Source: Trissonchulus latispiculum (lineage: Eukaryota; Nematoda; Enoplea; Enoplida; Ironidae). From it: a DNA stretch of 64,000 bases. This document shows positions 11,537 to 28,153 of this stretch, in pieces. The number at the start of each line of letters is the position of its first letter. The stretch's first letter is position 1. The notes below the pieces were generated by a model. It did not search any database and had not been told where the DNA came from. It saw only the letters and a list, made by a program, of their open reading frames with translations. The position numbers and the translations under genes were made by a program. Where the stretch lies: the NCBI GenBank assembly GCA_030248195.1, contig JASAND010018443.1, forward strand, positions 1 through 64,000. The letters are read 5' to 3'.

Positions 11537-12623
11537 ATGGGCAACCAATTCTCCTTTCTGGTCCAAGAAGACTTTCCTGAGAGACCTAGCCCTTGTCCCC
11601 CTCGCAACCCCGGTAATTTGAACGACCTTAACGAATATCCGGCACCTGACCCACATTTTTGGGATCAGGTGAGGCCAATGAGCGACCCAACAGAATCAGG
11701 CCCTCCTCCTGACGAGGAGGCCCAACAGCAACCACAAGATGGCACCCAACCCGCAGTGACTGCTGGGTCTGGTGAAGCTCCACAGTCGTCGAGCTTTGAT
11801 GTGACGGGTATCTTGGCGGTTCCCTCAGTCAGAACCTCAGACCTACCAGTGACTGGTATGGCAGTAGGGGCACAGGAACAGCTTACCCCGCCTGGTGACC
11901 AGACCCAGGCTAAAGCAGATGTAGAGCAGGCTACGGCAGCGCTTCGACGGGCTAATACACCAGCCCTATCTAGTCCAGCTTCAGTCTTATCAGATCACGG
12001 AGAGAACCCTACTCTCTCTACTCCCCCCCACCGCCCCCAGTCGCCAGCGACGTACAACCACCTGCTAGTCAGTCGTCATTACCACCAGCGAGATCGATCA
12101 GGATCTGCTATTGGCCGCTATTGCGAGTCCAACGCCGTTGCTCCGGACAGTGACTGTACCGAGCAGGCGTAATCTCTTCGGTCAGGACGTGGCTCCTGCC
12201 GTATGGTCAGAAGCTCCAGAACCCGTTGCGGGTGTGGAGCGTACGGATATGTCGGAGAGGACCGGGACATCCCTTCCAACAGAGAGCGACGCTCGTGAAA
12301 GCGCAGGAGCAGATCATGGCCCCACAGTAGACGACGACAAGGAGGAAGGAGAGCTCAGGTCGGAGGAGGACCTATCGGCGCAGGATGCTGTCCTGGATCC
12401 TAACGACCTCCAAATCGTAGACGAGGTTAATGAGGACGACAATGGCCAAGGCCAACAATCCTTGGATACGACAGAGGGTGCCGGTCAGGTCGCCCAACCG
12501 GGGGTGGAGACCACCTCCGCGCAGGCGCAGCCTGAGGGACCAGCCCCTCCCCGACTACGACTTTTGACTACAGAATCGGGGGCAGCTGGACCCTTTTCTC
12601 ATGGAGGACTACAAACGGCTTGA
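11537..12623 (+). pseudogene. N-terminal acidic, proline-rich segment of the unknown polyprotein
   Basis: Frame one (11537-12172) opens with MGNQFS and is rich in Pro, Glu, Gln and Ser, typical of disordered sequence. The reading moves to a second frame (12111-12623) near 12150, which is strongly acidic with DDDKEEGELRSEEDL near its middle. Glycine 2 and serine 6 fit an N-myristoyltransferase site; this is a pattern match only. Confidence 0.5.
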
Positions 12624-13488
12624 CGCTAGTTTGCAAACTTATACTCGGTTACTAGAACGACACCGCCAGTTCCGCGTGGATGCATTAGGGGAGGAATACG
12701 AATCAGCTACCATAGTCTTGGGCAACCATCTGACCGAGCCGCTACGAGGGTTACCCTCGGCGCCACCAGCGTTTGCAAATATCCAACAGACGGATCAAGG
12801 CACACCCGTGGTGGTTATAGATTCTTTTGCCCGTTTTCTATGGGCCCTTCCCGATTTGCTTATGCTATTGGGCGATTCGAATTTGGTGGCGTTCTACGTC
12901 GAGGGTGGAAGTGGCTCCCAGTTTGGTGCGCGGCAGGATGCCACGATTACCACTCTACAGTTTATGGGTCCGGTGCGGGACGCACCTGGCCTGCGACGCC
13001 CAACCATTTTAGTCATCATGGTTGGCTATATTTTAGCCCAACTGAAAGACTTCTATCCATTCTTGAAATTGTTAGAGCTGCTATTCGATCCTTGTTTACA
13101 GGCCTTTTGGGGTACAGTGGATGTACCGGCGGATGCGTTACGCATCGCCCGAACCTGGGGCATTCCAGGATTAGAACACCGGCTTGTCGAGACCCAGGAA
13201 TACTGGCGCCTTGCTTGGGATCTGCGCCGCTCGAGTCGGCAACATCAAGTGCAGATGAATACCCTCCGTCAGTTTATACCCGGGCGCCTTGCACCGGCAG
13301 CGGACGACCCAATTCGGAACCAACCGCTTTGGTCCTTTGACGAGCGTTTAGGCGGCCTGGTTAACCCAGCGAAGCCTATGAGAAACGTTATCTATCAGAG
13401 ACTGATAGCGTTCGTGCGCGACTGGATGCGGTGGCGATTCCGACGCCTTTGCAGCCAATTGACTGGCGACGGGTGCAGCTGTCCCTGA
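12601..13488 (+). pseudogene. Globular helical segment of the unknown polyprotein
   Basis: This 295-residue frame is richer in hydrophobic and aromatic residues than its surroundings, with many Leu/Trp-containing probable helices (for example the stretch around residues 130-170) and a WRLAWDLRR motif. It would suit a capsid-like helical domain, but I see no major-homology-region signature and do not assign one. The frame fails near 13440 and reading continues in the overlapping frame. Confidence 0.45.
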
Positions 13489-14271
13489 ACGGTCGACAGC
13501 ATGCTATGGACCCGGCTAAGCCATGTGACCAGGGCGGCCAACAAGCGAACTTGGATCTCATGGAACAGACTAACGCCGCCGGCCCACAACGAGCACTGGA
13601 ATATGCGCCTTCAGATGGAGAGGGATTTCCCGGCGAGAACGAGTCGCTCGAAGCGGTAGCCCTAGTGATGGCTGACCGGGACGGTCGGCATAAAGAGGTC
13701 CCTATAGTGACCCAGAAACCGCCAAAGCCACCGCAAGAGGGGCAACGAGAGAGGTTCGGCAAATACTCAGCAACTGCCGGAGTTCATTAAGTTGCCATCG
13801 GAGTCGTCGGGCACGACCGGGTTTTTATCAGGTTTTACTATCAGCAACCAAACGAATCAACTACAACTACGCCGCAGCGTGACGCTAAGGCATGAGCAGC
13901 AACTAACGCGCAGCGGTTTAGCGCAAAGCCTGTGGTATCCTGGTCTAAACCTCCAACCCTAGTGTTGCGTCCAGAGCCCCCTAGGCAGAATATGGACTCA
14001 TCAGGGTCAAGAGTATTTTCCTCCGTTACCGCCATCTAAACCTGCAACGCGTAAGAAGGATCCGTCAGAAGGCAGAAAGGGCGCGACGCCCGCCGAATTC
14101 TATCAGACACAAGAACAACAGTCTACATCGGCACAGGCCAGGCAGCGGGATGAACGCGCACGACTAGGCCTGCCAGAGGAGGAGGAACTCCCCCTGTCAG
14201 AGGAAGAGCGTCGGCTCCGCATTTTGGTTGATTATTTTTCGCGCATATTACGGACCCACGACAGTTATTAA
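13431..14271 (+). pseudogene. Polar linker segment of the unknown polyprotein, several shifts
   Basis: The frame 13431-13790 is polar and Pro/Gln-rich. From about 14015 to a TAA at 14269 another frame is open and has a charged stretch with EEEELPLSEEERRLR. Between them the coding frame changes at least twice. The next frame opens 3 nt after that TAA. Confidence 0.4.
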
Positions 14272-14273
14272 AC

Positions 14274-15110
14274 ATGGACCCAGAGGTTCTAGAACAGGCC
14301 CGCATTGCCTGCGGCCTAATTGCGGATCTATCGGGAGAGGCCGGTACGGCACCTCCGGGGCTTTTTCTAGTCACTACACCACCGGAACTTCGCCCCCCGC
14401 AACCATCGGATAATTCACAAGGGCCTATAGCGCTGCAGCCGCCCCCTGTGACAGTGGGGCCTGTAACGCCTCCGTTACTACCTAGGCCGACCGACGAGGA
14501 ACTGCAAGCAGTTGGTTTGACACCAGCTGTCTACGAATCATTGCCACCGCAGTTATGGCCCATGTTCAATCCGTTTGCGCGTACCCTAGGAAATCTGGCC
14601 TCTGCGGGACGTATTGGGTCATCGCAACACACATTCGATCCCGCTGTCATGACCTATACAGTTCCAGAGCCAAACCCACAGTCTACAGGGCCACATGACC
14701 GGTTCCTTGTGCCACCATATGCGACAGTTATGAGCCTGCGACAAGCGAGTGAGGCCCGTCGGACTGGGTCTACGCAGGTCCGGCAGTTCATCGTGGTAAC
14801 CATGATGGACCGGACGGCTGCCGATTTTGATCCTACAGCTTATCTGAATGCAATCCAGCAGGGACTGCCGGTGTATTGGCAGATACAGGAGGTCTTTTCA
14901 CCAGATTTGCCCTGGTTTCGTCAGGTCATGCTATGGCGGGATGCTAGTGGCTTGGTCCAAATGCACCCATTGCATTTAATAGCGACGGTTAACCCGCTCG
15001 CACCTGGCGATGAATACTTCAGTCAAGTGACAATGACCTTGACATTGACAGCGGAAGTCAGGCAGGAAGCTGAGCTAGTTCGTGACGAACTAGATATGAT
15101 GCAGCTATGA
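14274..15110 (+). pseudogene. Segment of the unknown polyprotein with a globular C-terminal half
   Basis: A 278-residue frame. Residues 1-100 are rich in proline; residues about 120-278 look folded, with alternating hydrophobic positions and several Trp/Tyr, ending in an acidic helix-like tail. In-frame codons upstream of the ATG at 14274 are also open, so this is probably not a true start. No family recognised. Confidence 0.45.
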
Positions 15111-15140
15111 CCAGGGCCAACCTTACAACAGAGAGGCCAG

Positions 15141-16012
15141 TTGTATCGAGGGTCGCGGGCGTCAGGTATGCCCATGCCTACTTCAGCGAATTTGACGACA
15201 CCGACGTCGGCCCCAGCAGTACTGGCGCCCCAGATACCACCACATAGAGCGTTCCGACCTATTCCTTCGCAAGGTACTGTATATGCCACACCGGTGACTG
15301 TGACAGTCCCGAATGCTCCACCACGGTTTGGAAGGCCTCCAACCGTTCGCCAACAGAAAACGAGAGATAGTTCAGTGTCTTCGCGTGCCTCGGCTACAGC
15401 AGGTCCTCCACCTAAAAAGTGGGCGCCGGATAGCGAGGGCGCCGCGAGACTGGGAGATGACTATGGAGCAGCGGCCTCAGCAGATGCGGGATATAGCCGA
15501 AGAGATCGCTGAATCGCGAAGCTCAGAATATCACACCTGTCGGGACGACGGGACTCTCTGAAGCCACGTCCAGAGAGCGGAAACAACGAGAGTCACCTAA
15601 AGACGGAACCTCGACACAGTACCGAGAATGGCGGCCGTTACGACCTACCCAGCCGGCCCAACGCTCTCAACCTAGAGGGCGAGGACGCCCATATAGTGCT
15701 ACGGCTTCTACCAGAACTCCCGTGTTTTCCCCTAGAACAATAATGTCTCAAGGACCACAGGTATCGACTACGCCGCGAGGGGCGTCTGCGAGTGGACCTC
15801 GTGGGACGTATCAGCGAAAACCGGCGACTGCCCCATCAGAGTATAGACGCCGAGACGATGATCAGGCGGGTTACCCGAGATCTCGTTCACGTAGTCGGCC
15901 ACGACAAGCTCAGGTGCACCCTGAAGCGCCGCGGAGACGTCGGAAAACACGGCATTTACCTGCATTCGGTATTCCCACTACCGCGACGGAGGTGTGGAGG
16001 TCGCAGGAATAG
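15141..16012 (+). pseudogene. Basic Arg/Ser/Pro-rich segment of the unknown polyprotein (nucleic-acid-binding-like)
   Basis: The frames at 15141-15512 and 15722-16012, with open sequence in between, encode low-complexity sequence with QPRGRGRP-like and SRSRSRPRQ-like motifs. Such basic, Arg-rich tails are common in nucleocapsid or RNA-binding regions. There is no CCHC knuckle. Confidence 0.4.
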
Positions 16013-16162
16013 AGGAATGCGAATAATTTTCCATCATTTCGAGAAATTCTACACGAACAGTATATTCTGGCGAAGCATGCACAATGGAGTCAGAGTAAGC
16101 TACAAGATCATGCGCAACCTTCATACCCTGCTTTTAACCCTCAACAACCTTTCCCCGACGAG

Positions 16163-17577
16163 GTGGCACAGCTCGGGATACAAGATCCAGCAGTGTACTG
16201 GCAGGATTTTCGCGGTCGGTGGTGCGGTGCGCAACTGCCTACGGCTATTGGGGCCGACCACCCCCACCCTATGTCGCTAGCGTTATGCAATGCGACGTTG
16301 GGTTGGTTCCCACAACATAGTCAGGAACCTATTTCTATGACAACGGAGATCATGACTCAAATTAAGCATATTATGGAACAGGACCATCCGGCTTTACGCC
16401 CGTATTTTCAAACCCACGTTGATGCCAACCCGAACGGTGCAGGCGTGATGGTCAGTTGGACGTTTAAATCTATTGACACCTCTATTGACATTGGAAGACC
16501 TGTAACCAGAACTTCCTTTGTTCTCGATTGCGTCTTCGGCAGCTTGGGGACACGCGGCTTTGTTAAAGCAATGCGTGCCAGAAATGACTCCGTACGAGCA
16601 TTTCTTTACCAAGCCAAAGTCTCGCGCCTTTCGTGACGTTTGGTGCGCAGCAACACAGATCATTGACCGTACGCAGGCCATACGGAAGGCCTACTGGTAG
16701 TGGTACCAGCCTCCCGTGGATGAACTCCACGTGATCCCAGAACGGGAATTTTTGGTTCCTTATTTCGGACAGGATTGCCAGAATTCATATATGCACCCAG
16801 TCGAAGGGGGCGTAAGTGTACCACAGATCCCGGACATGACATTCCCGATGCCGGAATACGTCTACCAGTACCGCAAAACGGAATTTGCACACGACGAGGA
16901 CACTCTAAATTTCATCACTAGCGACTTCAACCGACCGGGTCCGGCTCTTAAAGTTGCGGTACGCAACCGTCTAGAGGCAGAGCCGCAACGGATCTTTGTC
17001 GACAATTGGAAAGACGGGTACCAGGTTCGTACGTCTGCACTGGCAGACATTCTATCAGTCGGCCGCCTTGCGCAGTTATATGTTGCGGGCATCCCGCAGC
17101 ATTGTTTGGTGAAGCTTCCGGCGAGACGTTTTGAGGCTTCAAACCGGCATTACCCAACGACGTCTTGATACGGCCGGCGAACAGTTCGACCCTTGGTTCC
17201 AAAGAACCAATTGGTTCAACGGGATGTCGATCCATGGGTTGTACTGGACGGAAATTATGCTCTGGTTTACCCAGGGCGGTCCACAGGACTTTTACGACGA
17301 CTGGGAAGCGCGAACCCCGCTGTCCGTGGTGAATTACGATGCTTTTATGGGAGTCATCCGTAAACGGATTGACCACGCAGTTAAGAGATGGGAGCGAGGT
17401 GAGCTTGCCCCACCGTTCTTTGGGACGGATTACCCGCCTCCCCAAATGAGAGCTGCATTGTTACGACTGCAGACTAATAGAATGATCCCGCCAACGCCCA
17501 TCGTGCCAATTCCACCCTGCCCATCGATCCTTCTAGCCACCTATGGTTTGAATTCTGAGCCCTCCGGCTCAGATTAA
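16163..17577 (+). pseudogene. C-terminal globular segments of the unknown polyprotein
   Basis: Three overlapping frames (16163-16636, 16716-17168 and 17131-17577) encode aromatic-rich, folded-looking sequence with many Trp, Tyr and Phe, followed by a Pro-rich tail and a final TAA at 17575-17577. The shift points lie near 16640, 16700 and 17140. No catalytic motif was seen. Confidence 0.45.
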
Positions 17578-17651
17578 GGTAATACCGATGACCGGGTTAC
17601 CTTCTGTACAGTTAATAGTCGTGACGATTATTTTCTAATCCCTTTTCATCA

Positions 17652-17709
17652 CCATAACGGCGGAGGTTCATCATAACGGGGGAGGTATACCATAACGGCG
17701 GAGGTTCCT
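17652..17709 (+). repeat. Three tandem ~22-bp CATAACGGCGGAGGT units
   Basis: The unit CATAACGGCGGAGGT (one copy with GGGGGAGG) occurs three times in 58 bp directly downstream of the polyprotein stop. The G/A-rich core resembles a polypurine tract, the plus-strand primer of LTR elements; that role is inferred. Confidence 0.55.
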
Positions 17710-22053
<4,344 letters not shown>

Positions 22054-22327
22054 ACATTGTGTGGATCCCGCTGAAGAAAGAGTGTTAGTTTTTGTCGCAT
22101 GAAGACAACTAACTGACTTGAGTGAACTCATTATGTACAAACACATTTTGAGCTTCTACTTGATATCTACATTTTGGGGGCTGTCCCTATTATCCTGTTC
22201 CTGTGTGGGATCGACTATTGGTTTGGAGAGTATTGTTGTTTCCTCTGACATCAAAGGTGTACTGTAAGGGAAGCAGGCATAGAAAAGATTGATAAGCCTG
22301 ATATGGGAGTTCAGCTGATGAGTACTG

Positions 22328-23622
22328 TCAAACTGTTTTTGTTACGCTACTATCCAACAATGCAATGCCAATAAGCAAGGTAGTACACATTAATATTAAG
22401 TCCACATTAAAATAAGTACAAAAATTCAACAGTTTCCCCTTCAACTGAATTAATTGCTGATAGGATGCTGGGTTCTTCAGGAGTAGTTCTACTTTATGAA
22501 CTGCCAGATCAAGTGGCAATCTTAGCTTGCCGCTCATGATGGCGTTTAACTGTTTCATATTTTTTGAGTAGCTATCATTTTCCAGCAAATCCACCAAAGC
22601 TTCTATCAAAAGGGCAGAGGTGAATTGTTGTGAATGAACCAGTCTGCCAGCGTTTGCCTGACTACAGGTCAAGATTCCATGATGAAATTGGTCGCCAAAA
22701 ATCGGGAAACTTAACACGGGCACTTTAGAACAAATGCTTTCGTATGTGCTTTTTATACCAGAATGGGACATGAAAACCTTTGTCTTAGGGTGAGACAAAA
22801 TAGCCGTCTGGGGGATCCATTTTAAGAAGAGTATATTTTCCTGTGGTGGGAGCTCGGGTCCACCGTATTGCCAGATAAATCTGTAGTCTGGCAGCTGGCT
22901 AAAAGCATTATAAATTGCATCTACCGCTTCTTTTGGCGCAGATTTAAAGTTGATGTTGTGGCCAAAGGCAGCTAAAATGGTTCCCTTCGATGTTGTATTT
23001 TCAACAAAATCCCACAAATGTTGCGGTATGAATTGGTCCTTAACACCAGGACATTTTTCTTCGCTAAGAGCCATAGTTGTCTGACTAGTTGGAGAGGGTT
23101 CACCAAGACTCTGCCACTCATAGTGAAAGTACAGTAAAGCCTGGTTAGCCATGTGACCTACAGTTTGGTTCAAGCAAGCAAGGGAATGTAATGTATCGTC
23201 TATTCGAAATTTGATTATGTATTGTACAACTATGTCACTTAGGTATTCGACAACTTGATTCAGTCTGTGAGTGAAATCGTGTATGTTATATTTTGCGTTC
23301 TGCAACGGGAGTTGTAGGATTGGATTTGTAGGCAGTCCTTGGGCTTTTCGATCTGAAACTATCGCAAGGCTTGGAGAGAACAGAATTGTGGAAAATCTTG
23401 GTCGGCCATTGGTCTCCAGAAATAAGACTAAGTAGGGATTGAAGAGAGAATCCAGAACCAAAAGATCCCAGTTTTCAGTCAGAACTTCGTGGAAACTGTT
23501 TGGACGCTGTTGACAACAAAGCGTCAGATATTCAATCTTTGATAGACTTGCACCCAGCAAGAATTGAAAGCGTGAATTTGCTAAAATACATCGAACTAAC
23601 ATACAGAATATTTGTGTCGTAG
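22328..23622 (-). CDS. UDP-glucuronosyltransferase, exon 2 (C-terminal part)
   Basis: The exon encodes the second part of a GT1-family UGT, which transfers sugar from a UDP-sugar to small lipophilic acceptors in the ER lumen. The donor-binding signature is clear: WIPQTAILSHPK, then FMSHSG, STYESICSKVPVLSFP and FGDQ. Near the C-terminus there is one hydrophobic membrane anchor (around CTYFNVDLILMCTTLLIGIALL) and a short tail ending before the stop at 22328. The first ATG at 23602 is internal: in-frame codons extend upstream to an AG acceptor at 23623-23624. The phase from there (2 nt) complements the single nucleotide left at the end of exon 1. With exon 1 the protein is about 523 residues, normal for UGTs. 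The tail lacks a dilysine motif. Confidence 0.9.
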
Positions 23623-26600
23623 CTTGACTTGTGTCGGTATTTTTGCTAGCAAAAGTGGCTAATAATTAAGTATGGTAAATTGATTCCAGTGCGAGCAGTA
23701 ATGAAAATTGCGGCTTAGGTATTGCACGTATTCCTCCTGCAGCTTAGCACGACTCTCGTTGTTCTGTTGTCGCTGTTGTTGGCTACGGTCCAGGTCTTGA
23801 GTTCAAGTCAACGAGCAACAGTGGCCCAGCTGCATAGCAAGTATGTGACAGCTGTTTGGCCAGCCTCAACTAGATGTACAGCGATTAAATTCACTGTCTG
23901 TCTGCGGTTTCGCTGACACCATCCCCTCCTCCCGGTTTTACCTATCAAAGTTCCTTGCACTGTGACCAGTGATCAGGCTTGAGCCTTGATCAGGCTCGAA
24001 GTGGAGTCAGTTGCTACAATTCCTTCTGCTAGACACTTCAAGTTAATTCAAATCGTGTTGTTTCCAAAAATTGGAGGGCTGCAAACACTTGTTACCGCCA
24101 CCAAACCGCCCTCTCCAGTCCTAAGTCACAATAGCTAACTGAGTGAATTTCTGCTCATCAGAACCTTCCACAGATGTAGTTAAAACTTTGTCACTTTGTC
24201 GCGTTGTCGCTCCTGGCTTCCGGCTGTGAACCCGGAGATTAGCACCGGCGCAGAGTTGGTGCTTATCCGGCTTTTAGGAACCGTGTCAAAAATAAAATCG
24301 TGTAAAGGATTTATTTTACACTAATTCCAAACGGTTTCGTACTGAATTACACGAATTCTACACGTTTCCTTTTACGCCTCGTTATTGTTATGCTCTTTTT
24401 AGGTTCCGGCTGCAAGTAGTTTGTGCTAAGTTTATCGTGCGTATGCGAATACATAGAAAAGTTAAGCACATGGTTTCTTGATGTGCTGTAGCAAAACAGT
24501 GGCTTAAGGCTTAGCAACAAAAAGCTCAAATCAGACGACATCAAAATAAGCCGCTTACACGACTCTTGCACGAACAAGATCGTGTAAATGAATTGTGTAC
24601 ACGATAGATTTTTATTATCTCGCCTTGAGGCGAGATACTTGTAATCGTTTGAGTACGTTTTAGAACTGTTTTGGACAAAGTATCAAAGTACTTCTTATGC
24701 TGAACATAGAGCTCATATGGCTGGCTGTTTTAGTTGGAAGGGGCTCGTGTTTAAACTTGTTTGAAAAAATTGTTCTGTATGCCTTATAGGCTGTATAATA
24801 CTCCGCAGCAGTAAAAACTGCAGAAAACGAGCTTTTCTAATTTTTTTAAGAAGAAAATAATTTTCTTAATTTATAAACAGCTTCACGAAATCTTTTCACG
24901 AAAGCCCCCTGCGGTTGTAAATAGAATCTAGCTGATTGTCACATCATTTTGCCACAATATATATGCAAATTAGTCTGCTATTACGTTCTATCAGTTAAAC
25001 TTTTTACTGATAGAGATCAAGAGCAGAAAAAGTATCAGCAGTTCCAACTAGCTGCACCAATGCAGCTGCAGCAATCATCACATCAGTTTTGGGAGTTTTA
25101 TTTAAGTTTTTAAAAAGAGAGTAGGCACCGGGACGGCAATCCATTGCAGCAATTTAGTCTCAACATTGGATCATTCGAAAAAACACTCATGGTAATTCAT
25201 AACTTAACGGTCAAATGTTAATACTATTGTCAACTATTAAGTTACAATTTCATTTCTACATGAGGTTGGAACATAATAGTATACCAAGCAGGTCCAAAAA
25301 ATCTTAGGCAATATTAGCAAAAATCAGGGTAGTCCTTGTCCGTGCCAGATCAACTTAAGCTGGTGGAATTCTTTTGTGCGATTTGCAATTCTTTGTGACC
25401 TTACAAGTTCCAATTCTTTATGAAAGTGATTGAAAGCATTTTGGTGCTCCTTACCATTCAGGGACCAGTCCTGCAAATTTAGGTAAAAGATAACAAATTT
25501 TCGGTTTTTTGGCATTTGTACTATCGGTAAGTAGACGATTGGTTGTTATGGCGGGAAAGAGAACACACGGCTAAACCTTTTGCTTTTTACTTTGAACTTT
25601 GAGCTTTTTACTTTGCTAAACCTTTGAGCTATACCTAGTGGTTAGGTCAGTGTACGCCAAAAACGATTTTAGAGTCAAACATTTTCGAGGAAACCAGTTC
25701 TTTCAAAATTACTGCAAAATCGGACGGACAATTTTGATTTATTTATGCTCAATCTATACACCGTATAATTGCACATTTTATCCAAGCTTATTAGCTAGAG
25801 GTTGTTGCAAGAGATTAGCTAGAAATTTTTCGGAAATATCATTTTGGCAAAACTATGATTTGTTCTGTTTTGAACACCGATTTCTCAAAAACTGCGCAAT
25901 GGATTGGAGTGATTTTTGCAGGATAAAATTAGAACTATTGCAGAGGGACATTTTTCTTGGTTTGAGCTATAACGTCTCAAGTTCCAAGAAAACTCCATGC
26001 GAAGTTGCAATATTGGGTCTTGTCTCGTTCCCCCACCACTGAAAATTTTTAATACTTGACCAAATGAGCTAAAATTCGGTATGCGTATGTATTCGACTAC
26101 ACCAATTCGCAAGGGAGACTAGCATGTCGTTGAATGATAATAAGATAAGCTTAGGTACATCTTCAGCTTATAACTTCAATTAATACTGAGCTAACAAAAA
26201 GCTGAATCGAAAAACGGACTTCTGATTCCTGTTCAGCGATCCCGAAATCCCCCATATGCAACTTTTCAGCAAAATTGAAGACAAATCATTTTTCGGTTCC
26301 CCTTGCGAATCAAAAAATCGAATTTCGCCAAATCCAAAACTTGCGATATTTAGACTCAGCGTGATCGAAAACATACCCATACCAAATTTAAACTACTTTG
26401 GTCAAGCGTTAAAAATTTTGAGTGGTGGGTGGGTAAACGAGACAAGATCGGCAAAATTTCGTGTCACCGCATATTTGGCGGATTTTCTGGAGCATTAAGA
26501 CATATTGAGTCAAATACAAAAGGTCGAGGGTCCCTCATGTGCAAAGGAAACTCTGGTAGACACCACAATTTTGAGAAATCAATGTTCAGAGATTGATGGT

Positions 26601-28153
26601 CTATGTGAGCCTATACGCCAATAAAACTTTTAATAGCTCATTGATAACTTTGCTGGTTTCATAAACTCATATGAATGCACTTATTATAAGCTTTAAAACG
26701 ATATGTTTCTAATTCCAAAAAGTTATAGGGTTTCAAAAGTGACTCCACAGAAGGATACCATCACCTTAAAAATATTGAAAGCCGGGCAAATCCCCAGACA
26801 CACAAATTTAACATTGATATCACCTGAAGAATCGGAAGGACAGCATGAACTCAGTTGCTGTGCTTCCAATAGTGTTAGGGGTTTAATTAATTATACAACA
26901 TAGTAATCTTAAATTCTACTACAATATATTAGAATTTGCGGTAAAAGAACAAGAAATGAGTAAATTTTTAACTAAGTGTGGTGCTTTCACAACATTTTCT
27001 TAGAGTCGTTCCAGCCCGTTTCGGCTCGCTCCGACCCGCTTTTAAAAATTTGCTGGTCCGCTAGCCAATGAATGTCGGCCCGGCCCAGTCTCAATGTTAA
27101 TTTCTACACTGCGGCATCACTTATTGCATTTCATGTCCTGCTAATTGTTTATTAACGCAAAAGTTAAAATTCTGAAATCAGAAGTGGTTACATGGAACTT
27201 TTCAAGCAAGGGCCTTTCATCAGACTGGTATCACGGATTGAAAAGAAGCTATATCAAAAAATCAGAATATACAAATATTTAATTGAATATTACAGTCAAC
27301 AAAATTGGTTCTAAAAATAAGGGTTTGCGTAAAAACATAGAAACACAATAAAACATAAACGAAGCACAGGGTTGAACCGAGTTGGAGGTTGAAACTTTAG
27401 CTCAGCGCAGACCAAACATTTATTCAAAACCACAATCGGGACATCATCTCTGCACTGCGGTATCAACTAATAGTTCTAAATTCTGCTGCGAGATAATGCC
27501 CTTTTTAGGGGTCTACTTGTTAGCATATTTTTGACACGGTTCCTTAGTCTTCGAAACTTTTAAACGTCTTTTAAACGTCGAACTTTTAGTGAAATTCGTA
27601 GCCCCCCCCTTAACTCCGTTAAACCATGGGTGCATAATTGCCCTATATATTAAAAGAAAAGAAGGAAGTAATGCCACTAGAGGGCTCCTATTTTGTGTAC
27701 TGCGTAATGGTTCCCCGACCACTATACGTGAACGTAGCACCGTTTGGGGGTGGGGCAGTGCAGAACGTACTCCCTCCATGTTTGATGAGGGAAGGACCAT
27801 CAGGCAGTTAGATTACAAAAACCGCTGCCCGTTCGGTGGGGTTTGGTGGCGTCCATGAAGTCCAAGTTTGAGGGGATGGTCGCTAAAAGCGGTCCCATTT
27901 GGAGGGTTTCGCCAACAGCCAATCAGAATCAGCAAAATTTAGCCTGCATTGCAACCCAAATGGGGGAACATTAGTCGGAGAATTGTTACGCAATGCAATG
28001 AAGATAAGTTCTTTAGTATCTTACTCTTCTTCTCAGTAATAGTGCAATTATGATCTCTTGGTTTAACTCTTTCCTGAAAAAGCTCTTAGCTCTGGAACTC
28101 TTGCTGGAGCTAAGGCAGCGTATCATTATATACCAGAAACTTGTTGCAATTAC
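23623..28153 (-). other. UGT intron, ~4.5 kb, repeat-rich
   Basis: Sits between a GTAATT donor and an AAG acceptor on the minus strand. The acceptor lacks a strong pyrimidine tract. The intron holds a copy of the dispersed repeat at 25690-26770, a perfect 9-bp-stem palindrome at 24616-24637, and AT-rich sequence. I cannot exclude a further small exon. ORFs here (for example 25638-26042 and 27589-27858) have no supported product. Confidence 0.65.
25690..26770 (+). repeat. Dispersed repeat family, copy 2
   Basis: Shares extended, diverged similarity with 5580-6150, 44200-44760 and 48560-48970 in the same orientation: TTCAAAATTACTGC at the left, TTTCTCAAAAACTG in the middle, GGAGCATTAAGAC, and a right part near TCCAAAAAGTTATAG. 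It is the longest copy here. No ORF is conserved between copies. Confidence 0.6.

Larger units (their letters stand above)
11537..17577 (+). pseudogene. 6-kb frameshifted polyprotein block of unknown family (possible giant Gag-like ORF)
   Basis: Successive plus-strand frames tile almost the whole interval. Each new frame starts where the previous one fails, as expected of one long protein of roughly 2,000 residues broken by single-base indels. The block is visibly richer in GC than its flanks and resembles the neighbouring Gypsy pol in codon style. It starts with MGNQFS, a match to the N-myristoylation pattern MGxxxS seen in many retroviral Gag proteins. It has acidic and proline-rich stretches, a basic Arg/Ser-rich segment and globular-looking parts, but no protease, RT or zinc knuckle. 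It may be the gag of a second element in tandem or an extra ORF of the first. I do not recognise the family. Confidence 0.6.

Noticed and set aside
24616..24637. Perfect palindrome TATCTCGCC-TTGA-GGCGAGATA as a terminator
   Set aside because: It is inside a eukaryotic intron without a T-run or nearby gene end; probably a repeat remnant.
27589..27858. 89-aa plus-strand ORF as a gene
   Set aside because: No motif, opposite strand of the UGT intron, overlapping frames also open.
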